Below, one piece after another: positions 57,601 to 64,000 of a stretch of DNA of 64,000 nucleotides; the stretch's first letter is position 1, and each line of letters starts with the position of its first letter. A model generated the notes under the pieces. It was given only the letters and a program-made list of their open reading frames with translations. It searched no databases and was not told the DNA's origin. Origin of the DNA: Endotrypanum monterogeii (lineage: Eukaryota > Euglenozoa > Kinetoplastea > Trypanosomatida > Trypanosomatidae); contig CM007320.1 in the NCBI GenBank assembly GCA_000333855.2, positions 512,734 to 576,733 on the forward strand, given 5' to 3'. The translations under genes and the position numbers were made by a program.

Positions 57601-59423
57601 CCTGACTGCCTTGCTCCGACACCATACACCACATCAGCCCCGCGGCACCGCTCGCCACCACCACCACCACCACCACCACCCACCGCTTGCCGGCTGCTAC
57701 AGGACACAAACGCCGACTGGGGAAAGAGTTGGGGGGCGGGAGACAGCAACGAAGACGCCGCGTCCAGGCGGGCTTCCTCGCGTGTCTGAGAAGAAAGAGC
57801 AGATGACTGATGTTATTCAAAGGGCATACCTAAGCCTCACGACCTGTCAGACCGAGAAGGGGAGCCAATGATGATCCACCGCGCACTGTCTAAAAACAAC
57901 TTCATAGTGTACAAAGACTGTGCGGTGTAAATAATCTCATTTTCTTTTCCGCAGCTGCTATAGTATGTTTGCTACAACGTCAAACTAAACACAAAGAAGC
58001 CGTCCTGTAGTCTGTACGGTGCAGGTAGCACGACGACCGAGGGATGGTACGCGGCAGACCATCCTCATGCACCGACACGGCGATAGACATGCCTCCCACC
58101 TTCCCCCTTGAGATATTCAATGCACGGGGACTTTGTTGTCAGGATCATCGCCAGCAGTTGTAAAAAAAAAAAAAACATTAGTTTCCTGAAACGGAATCGA
58201 AACACAGAAATGTTTCACTTGGTGCATTCGGCGACTTGCAAAATTTTTTTTTCAGTTGTGAGTGTACCCATCGGCATTAGCTTTTCGTACCTTGAGCGGA
58301 AACACAGAAAAAAAAGGGGTCGAAAGCAAGTGACGCTCCGGGGAAAAAAAAGAGGGGAAAACATGGCCTCTTCAGATGCTTCAATCACCACGGAAAGGTG
58401 GCGTAGTGAACGTTCCGCTTTATGTTTCACTTGGCATAGGGTATCTTCTCTTTTCGGCTCGGCTGTTTCCCAGAAGTGGGCCTTTCTTTCTCCCACCGTT
58501 CTCATGCTAGCAGCTTGGCACTAGCTTGCTTCCTTTCCAGGGTTAATGAAACACAAGACTTCCATGAGAGAGGTGGAGAACGGCGAGCCGAGAAAAAAAA
58601 AAGATTGATCATCTAATTCACTGCGCAGACGTGCAAAAATGAGCGCCGCACAACACCTGGACAGATATGAACACGTAGCGAGAGGCTTTCTATTCTCAAA
58701 TATGAGGGAGGGGTGAGGGTGAAAACAAACAAAAAACGAATCCAGATCAGCTATGCTCCAATTAGGAGGACTCGGCTGAGGAGCTCGTCTATAAAATGGG
58801 CAATTAGATGTCAATATCCATGAAGCGACTCTGCTCTGTTGCCTTCCTGGCAAACGGAGTAAGACTGGATAGGGGGAGGTCAGTGACTACCATATCACCT
58901 GCATGCAAGGCAGCGAAAATGCCGCCCCCCCCCTCCCCCACGCCCGCCGAGAATCAGATGATACGGAGAGATGAAGGCGAGACAGTAATCATCGCCTACA
59001 TACGCACAGAGGAAGTTGCCTCGTTCGTTTCCTGTGAGGTGACAAAAATATATATTCGGAAGAAGCCTGAATAATAATCAAAAAGACAGTTATGAAGAGA
59101 GAAGGTAATGGAGGCAGGTACAATAGAATGAAACAAGAAAAATTAAATTCAACGAATGAATACTACTAATCAGTATATGTATATATATATATATATATCT
59201 GCAGACACGTCTGACGACTACAGTTGCGATAGCAACAGGCTAAAGGAAAAAAACGCAAGGGTGGAAGGGAGCTGAGAAAAAAAAAAAATACGAATGTTCA
59301 AGAAAGCAGGCGGCCACGACTGGAAAGTGCCCGAGTTCAGCAAAACGACACACGCTTTTGTTGTTGTTGTTTGTTCTGGTCGTATACCACATCTCTGTAG
59401 TTGTCCCTTCGTCGCAACGCAAC
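54612..59423. other. 4.8-kb gene-free stretch downstream of Nek kinase B
   Basis: No convincing gene. A CA run (about 54657-54681) lies just upstream of the kinase A start, followed in the mRNA by a short CT-rich tract whose AG at 54616-54617 may be the splice site. A 556-bp SIDER-like repeat is at 57230-57785. TA repeats occur at about 56010-56040 and 59178-59199, with many A runs. It should hold the 3' UTR of kinase B and the upstream signals of kinase A. Confidence 0.55.
57230..57785 (+). mobile_element. SIDER-like short degenerate retroposon, copy 2
   Basis: A 556-bp near-copy of 48111-48661 in the same orientation, 9.1 kb away. Its start lies 1.6 kb beyond the stop of kinase B in the direction of transcription. 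The flanks outside the element are unrelated to those of copy 1, so the element moved, or was converted, by itself and was not copied as part of a larger block. The same retroposon-like signature starts at about 57376. The poly-His frame and its antisense poly-Val/Gly frame are shadows of the repeat. Confidence 0.6.
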
Positions 59424-60929
59424 TCACTCGTCGCCGTCCCCAATGCCAAGATAACTTTGAATACACCGCATCCAACCATCCCGGGTGTTTTCATCGTCCG
59501 CGTTGAATAAAATACGTCGACCATTTCTGAAAGCGATGGCGAACGCGTGCGCCGCATCGGAGTTGGTGTACTTGCGAATGACTGGAAAGACATCCTCTAA
59601 CTCGGAAAAAGGGGTGGACAGACACTTCTTTTCCAGTGTGTCACGTGAAACTGCTTGCACGAGCTCCAGCGCCACCGCGCAAGAGGCGACATCGCCGGCC
59701 AGCTTGCACTCCGTCTCGAGCTCGGTGTAGATGCATACGTAGCGACTCTTCCAGCTAAGGTCACTGCTCTGCTTCATTACTGTGCCCCCATGAAGAATGA
59801 AGCCGATTCGGTGGGGTGAACCACTCAAGGATACCCTCTCCGCTTTCTGAAGCACATGTTCGATGGAGATAGGTAGACGGCGGCGATCCACCTGCAGTTC
59901 TTCCTTTGTTTGCTTCAACTGCCGTATAACAGTCGCTCGCTGCTCGGGAGAAAAGCCACCAACCTCCCCGTCCTGGACAATATCGCGCACCACAGATATG
60001 TACAACTTGCAGACAGGTGTGTTCAAGAGCGTCTTGCTCGACGGACGTCGCTTTGGCTCGCTCTGCAGAAGCGCACCCACAATAGTTTGCATTTCAGGGC
60101 TAATGCTCTTCGGTAACGGGTCGTAATGTCCGGCAAGTGTCTTGTGCATGACATCCTCGATATCCTCGCCATCGAATGGGCGCTTCAGCGTCAGCAGCTC
60201 GTACAGCAGCACGCCGAGTGAGAACATATCCGCCTTTTTGCTATAGGGGGAGCGGCGCCAAATCTCTGGTGCTACATAATAGGGCGTGCCGCAAAACGTG
60301 CGACCAACGTCATCGCTTACAGTATTCGCATACATCTTGCTAAAACCGAAGTCGCCAAGCTTCACGAGACCGTTGCTGCATAGCAGAATATTGGCGCTTT
60401 TGATGTCGCGATGAATCATGTGTTTCGAGTGAACGTGGTGCACAGCCAGTAGCACCTGGAGAAATAGCAAACCTGCCTCGTGCTCACGAAATGCGCGACC
60501 GGTCCGTGCACGGCTTTTAATCTCTTGACGAAGATCACCGGCGTTCGCGTAATCCAGCACCAACGCAATCATAGAGACATCATCCGGATTTCCCCCGTCA
60601 CCGAAGACAAAATCTTCGTGGCACTTCACGATAGAGAAGTAGTCACAGCTAAGAAGACAACAAACCTCCCCCGACGCGCGCATGATCTCCTGCAGTGTGT
60701 GGCCCTCGACGTCCATAACCTTCACCGCAAAAGGGTGGCCATCTCTCACCCGACGGGCGTAAAGCACCGTCCCAGAAGTTCCAGATCCAAGGACTGCATC
60801 CAAAAAATATCGAAAAGACGGCGGGAAGGACTGACTTTCAATGTTGTTTTCCTCCTCAATTTCGACGCCAAAGGTAGTGGGAAATGCGCTGCAAACCTTT
60901 TTGATGAGTGCATCGCTTGGTGCCGCCAT
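59424..60929 (-). CDS. Nek-family Ser/Thr protein kinase with PH domain (kinase B)
   Basis: A 501-aa protein from the first ATG (60929, MAAPSDALIKK) to TGA; the open frame starts two codons earlier at a TTG. Landmarks: Gly loop LGSGTSGTV at 47-55, Lys70, HRDIKSAN with Asp175, DFGFSK with Asp193, and a C-terminal PH domain from about 380 (HGGTVMKQSSDLSWKSRYVC) to the end (IQSYLGIGDGDE). It has the same layout as kinase A and the NRKA/NRKB type. N-terminal lobe, linker and PH domain are clearly diverged from kinase A, but residues about 120-254 are almost identical. The two genes are adjacent in the transcription unit, so they arose by tandem duplication, and conversion probably keeps the catalytic core alike. 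Confidence 0.93.
   Translation of the reverse strand: MAAPSDALIKKVCSAFPTTFGVEIEEENNIESQSFPPSFRYFLDAVLGSGTSGTVLYARRVRDGHPFAVKVMDVEGHTLQEIMRASGEVCCLLSCDYFSIVKCHEDFVFGDGGNPDDVSMIALVLDYANAGDLRQEIKSRARTGRAFREHEAGLLFLQVLLAVHHVHSKHMIHRDIKSANILLCSNGLVKLGDFGFSKMYANTVSDDVGRTFCGTPYYVAPEIWRRSPYSKKADMFSLGVLLYELLTLKRPFDGEDIEDVMHKTLAGHYDPLPKSISPEMQTIVGALLQSEPKRRPSSKTLLNTPVCKLYISVVRDIVQDGEVGGFSPEQRATVIRQLKQTKEELQVDRRRLPISIEHVLQKAERVSLSGSPHRIGFILHGGTVMKQSSDLSWKSRYVCIYTELETECKLAGDVASCAVALELVQAVSRDTLEKKCLSTPFSELEDVFPVIRKYTNSDAAHAFAIAFRNGRRILFNADDENTRDGWMRCIQSYLGIGDGDE
60169..60572 (-). repeat. 404-bp tract shared with kinase A (copy B)
   Basis: Partner of 53866-54269 with one mismatch in 404 bp. Just outside the tract (for example the alphaC region and the insert before IALVLDYANAG) the two genes differ at many positions, including amino-acid changes. 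Confidence 0.9.
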
Positions 60930-62949
60930 GAGCAAGGTTTCTACTATTCAAGGCGCCTCTCGCTCTACCCTCCCTCTTGTTCCTCAGCCCCCCAACAGCC
61001 ACCCGTCCTTCTTTTTTTTTTTTTCTACGGTGCGCGTGAATGTGTGTGTGTGTGTGTGTGTGTTGAATGTATATGTCACTGACCGGTTTTCAGAACATGA
61101 ATACAAAGTGCATAGAGCGCGTGTGGCTGTGGGGAGAAGATGAGCGAGGGAAAGTACCCCAGTCGCCAAAAGAGCAAACGAAACAAACGAGAAGAAACAG
61201 CGCAGGTTATGTGTCCAAGTGATGGTGGAACGGAGAAAACGTAAGAGCCTAGTTTCTGCGCTTCGAAGATGTCTGCACTTGGCTGGGAAGGGTAGAGGTT
61301 GCAAAAGACTGCTCCCCACCCCTCTCCCTAATGAAGAATTTTTCACTGTTTTTTTTTCCAGTTTTATATTTCGACTCGTCGCAAGAGTTGAATCACTTGG
61401 TGTGGAACGTGTGTGTAGTCGGTTGAGGTGCCAAATGCAAATGTAGATGGAGTGTGGCAATGAGTGCAACTGAATAAGCTTCCACTTTTTTTTTTTGTGT
61501 GCGTGCAGACGTAACCAAAGAATGACATGTTGTAGAGGCAAGAAGCCTTGAATCTGTGTATCCTGCATCCCCCTCCCCTCCTCCCACGATGCCCTCATCG
61601 GAAAGAAGTGAGTCACCAACGGCAGTATACTGAGTCATACCTCGGTAAAAGTGATACTGCCACTTGCCACCCACCAACCGGCATTCATAGTAGACACGCA
61701 CACACGCGGACAGAGACAGAGAGGGTGTGGAATCGCCCCCTCCAGTCTATCACAACTACGACCATCCTCACATATTTCCGTCTTCTTCTGCGGTGCTCCG
61801 TTTATACGAGTGTCTTTGGATTTGGGTATCCAGGGTGCGCAGGAAAGCAGACCATGCCACATGCGCAGAACCATCCATCTTGCCATTAGTCATAAAGCCT
61901 CCCCACCGCTCTATTCCCCTCTTATCAACCAACCCTCAGAGGGTGGACGGGCATAGGTGAGTGTTACAACCAAAGAACCACCCTGCCTTGTGAAGGACTC
62001 TGTATGTTCGCTGTACCCTATTTCAGCCGAATTTCGGAAACACTGGTAATTTGAACGGAACGGACCAGAGGCATCTACTCGGCTTGCAGGATGCATACAA
62101 AAAATGTGCGCACACAAGCGCGAGGGTGCTCTGAACAAGAGGCCGCGTGGTGCATACGACACAGTGGAGGTAGCGGCGATGAACGGCGAAAAAAAAAAAG
62201 AGGAAAGGACACTGTAAAATCCAGGGAGAAGAAGTGCAATATGGGTAAACACGTTCTGTACGCTGTATGGTCGAGAAGTCTGGCCGTGGGGGCGACAGTA
62301 ATCAACTCCCCAAACACGTACACATGCCACAACAACGACAAGAAAAAAAAAACATCACTTGCGATACAAACTCAGCTCCTTCCATTTTGCTTGGTGTCTT
62401 TACAGCGTGTGTTCACGGCCATCATTACACTCGGCTACCTTTATGATCATACACACCTCCTTCCCCCTTGCGGCACACAAAAAGAAAAACTTACGAACAA
62501 AAACAAAAAAAAAGATACTCGATACGAAGCTAAAGGCCGCGCAATTGGAGAGCAAGACAAGCTATAGAAAAGAACCGCAGGCCCCCAACTCCTTGTGGGT
62601 GTATTCTAGTCTTTACTGAGGTTTACCGCTCGCACTACAGCCTTGTCACGTCCGAAAAGGTTAGCCGCACACGCAGGGAGAAAAAAAAACGTCGTCACCC
62701 CCCTTTCACTCAAATAATTTAATGCATTAGCTATCTTCCTACTTGATTTCTCAACCAGGTGATATAAAGGATAATAAATTTTAAAAAGCGTTCACAGCAG
62801 CAGAGAGGGAGGGGGGGAGGTACAAGAAATCAATGTAGCACAACGAGGAATCAAGCACCAGACGTTTGCCTAAGACTTCTTTTTTTTTTTTGGGGGGGGG
62901 GTAGCGTAGGATGAGACCGTGTCTAGTAGAATGGCGATATATAAAAAAA
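60930..62949. other. Gene-free stretch upstream of Nek kinase B
   Basis: No convincing gene. Contains a T/C tract at 61009-61025 and a GT run at about 61038-61062 upstream of kinase B (plus strand). Short open frames have no recognisable domain. Probably the 5' processing region of kinase B and the 3' UTR of a gene beyond the right edge. Confidence 0.55.
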
Positions 62950-63590
62950 TTTTTTTTTCAAAAACAGTCAGCCATATCTACATCTCCTGGAAAGAGACAA
63001 ACAAGAGGGGGTAGCGCGTTGAAAATGTGCTGTGGCTTCACTCGGAGATTGACGACGAGTTGACTCGGGGAAACGCCTCAAAGCATTGCTGCTCCTCCGT
63101 GAAGCACCAAGCCGAGAATACCGTGTCACCTTTTTCTCTAGAGGGAATCACGCGCAACAACTCAGGCGTCGTGTCTTTAGGAATTCCGCAGGAAAAAAAT
63201 AAACGTTTTGAAAAGCGCCAGGCAGCGGTACACGCACCCCCGCCTGGCCTGCTGCAGGGCGTCATGAACCCCACAGGCTGCCCAGCCTGATGAACCCGTT
63301 GCTGAACGGCATCATGTTTACAACCTTAATGTGGCATGTGTAGGACGTGTAATCGTGGTGCTTTTTGCATACTAGTAATGTACAGTTAAACAAAGCAGCA
63401 TCATGATCACAAGACATTTACGTTGCGCGAAGTACCACATCGGTTCAAGAGTGACAAGTATGTCCAACTATGCGTGTAGGTCGCTGTTGCTGAGAAACTC
63501 AAGCTCCCAAGCGATGGTGGGGATGTCGGCATGAGCCGTCACTCCTCATCGACTACGTTGAGGGGACTCTCTGAGTCCGTTATCACACCC
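62950..63590 (-). mobile_element. Possible degenerate SIDER-like element
   Basis: On the minus strand from about 63580 the sequence GGACTCAG, then CCCCTCAACGTAGT resembles the start of the ingi/L1Tc-type signature as I remember it (GGCTCAG ... CCTCAACGTGGT). About 600 bp further in that direction an A-rich run near 62960 could be its tail. The interior is non-repetitive and less homopolymer-rich than the flanks. The match is short and from memory. Confidence 0.25.
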
Positions 63591-64000
63591 CTTGGGCGTC
63601 GCGCAAGACCTGTAGAGTTTGAGAACTAAAGGAATAAAAAGCACTGGTGCGCACTGCATTTGCCTTGCGCTCGTAGCGACCATGCAGATGAATTTGCGGA
63701 ACTGGCAAAAAAAAATATCTAGGTATCATGGCAGTGATTGACGTACATACCGATTGGAGGAGCTGCTACTCCTTGAGGGGGGTGGGGGACTCGCTAAGGG
63801 CTGGTAATGCCCAAGCGAGAACGGCAGTTGCCCATCATCAAGTGCCTTGCCTGCGTGGTTATCCCACCGCTGCCAGTGAAAATTAATTTCTTTTCACAGT
63901 GCCTCTGTTTTGTACATTTCGGAAATACGTGATGAAAGCAAGGTTCAGCCTCATGCGAAGCCTACGGCGACAGCAAGCGCTGGTACTCCATCCTGTACGT
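63591..64000. other. Right edge without a recognised gene
   Basis: I see no long open frame and no RNA gene. Sequence is mixed, with only short homopolymers, and probably belongs to the 3' UTR of a gene beyond the edge. Confidence 0.5.

Noticed and set aside
62091..62567. 158-codon plus-strand frame near the right edge
   Set aside because: Lys-rich because of A runs, on the wrong strand for this transcription unit, no domain.
1..64000. CRISPR arrays, bacterial operons, ribosome-binding sites or insertion sequences
   Set aside because: The window is eukaryotic nuclear DNA with unidirectional intronless genes and splice-type signals; no regularly spaced direct repeats or transposase genes were seen.

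Overview
The window reads as a piece of a trypanosomatid (kinetoplastid) chromosome, most likely from the Leishmania/Leptomonas/Crithidia side of the family; the species cannot be fixed from sequence alone. All 13 convincing protein-coding segments lie on the minus strand with no introns, so this looks like one polycistronic unit transcribed from right to left. Several start codons are preceded on the minus strand by a long pyrimidine tract and an AG, as expected for spliced-leader trans-splicing. Gene content agrees: two Nek-type kinases with a C-terminal PH domain (like the trypanosome NRKA/NRKB pair), a trypanosomatid-type eEF1B-beta, and a 550-bp element that resembles the degenerate SIDER retroposons of Leishmania. 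The stop codons are TAA, TAG and TGA, so the nuclear code looks standard.

Layout in order of transcription, right to left. 60.9-64 kb holds no convincing gene, with a possible degenerate retroposon at the edge. 59.4-60.9 kb is Nek/PH kinase B, then 4.8 kb without a gene that contains repeat copy 2. 53.1-54.6 kb is Nek/PH kinase A, then 5.4 kb without a gene that contains repeat copy 1. 47.2-47.7 kb encodes a small coiled-coil protein with a mitochondrial-looking N-terminus. 43.4-46.2 kb is a divergent XRN-family 5'-3' exonuclease. 37.7-41.7 kb is a long reading frame broken by one TAG. 34.9-36.4 kb is a predicted mitochondrial protein of unknown function. 30.8-34.2 kb is a kelch protein with one membrane span. 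28.0-29.9 kb is a disordered unknown. 26.3-26.8 kb is a small protein with an RIIa-like docking motif and weak EF-hands. 23.6-26.3 kb is intergenic with a 20-N assembly gap. 6.9-23.6 kb is a giant VPS13/chorein lipid-transfer protein of 5562 aa. 5.4-6.0 kb is eEF1B-beta. 1.3-3.0 kb is a nine-finger RanBP2-type zinc protein with a mitochondrial presequence.

Neighbouring genes do not form an obvious pathway, which is usual for polycistronic units in this group, where control is mostly after transcription. The points most worth a second look are: (1) the in-frame TAG that splits the 37.7-41.7 kb frame, with only 141 nt between the two halves and no pyrimidine tract between them; (2) a sharply bounded 404-bp tract, 403/404 identical, shared by the otherwise diverged kinases, which points to gene conversion; (3) the near-identical 550-bp elements lying downstream of each of these two kinases; (4) the N gap, whose two sides look like noisy copies of the same sequence. 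Several automatically chosen ORF starts are GTG or TTG. I moved these to the first ATG, which in five cases lies just downstream of a plausible splice acceptor.
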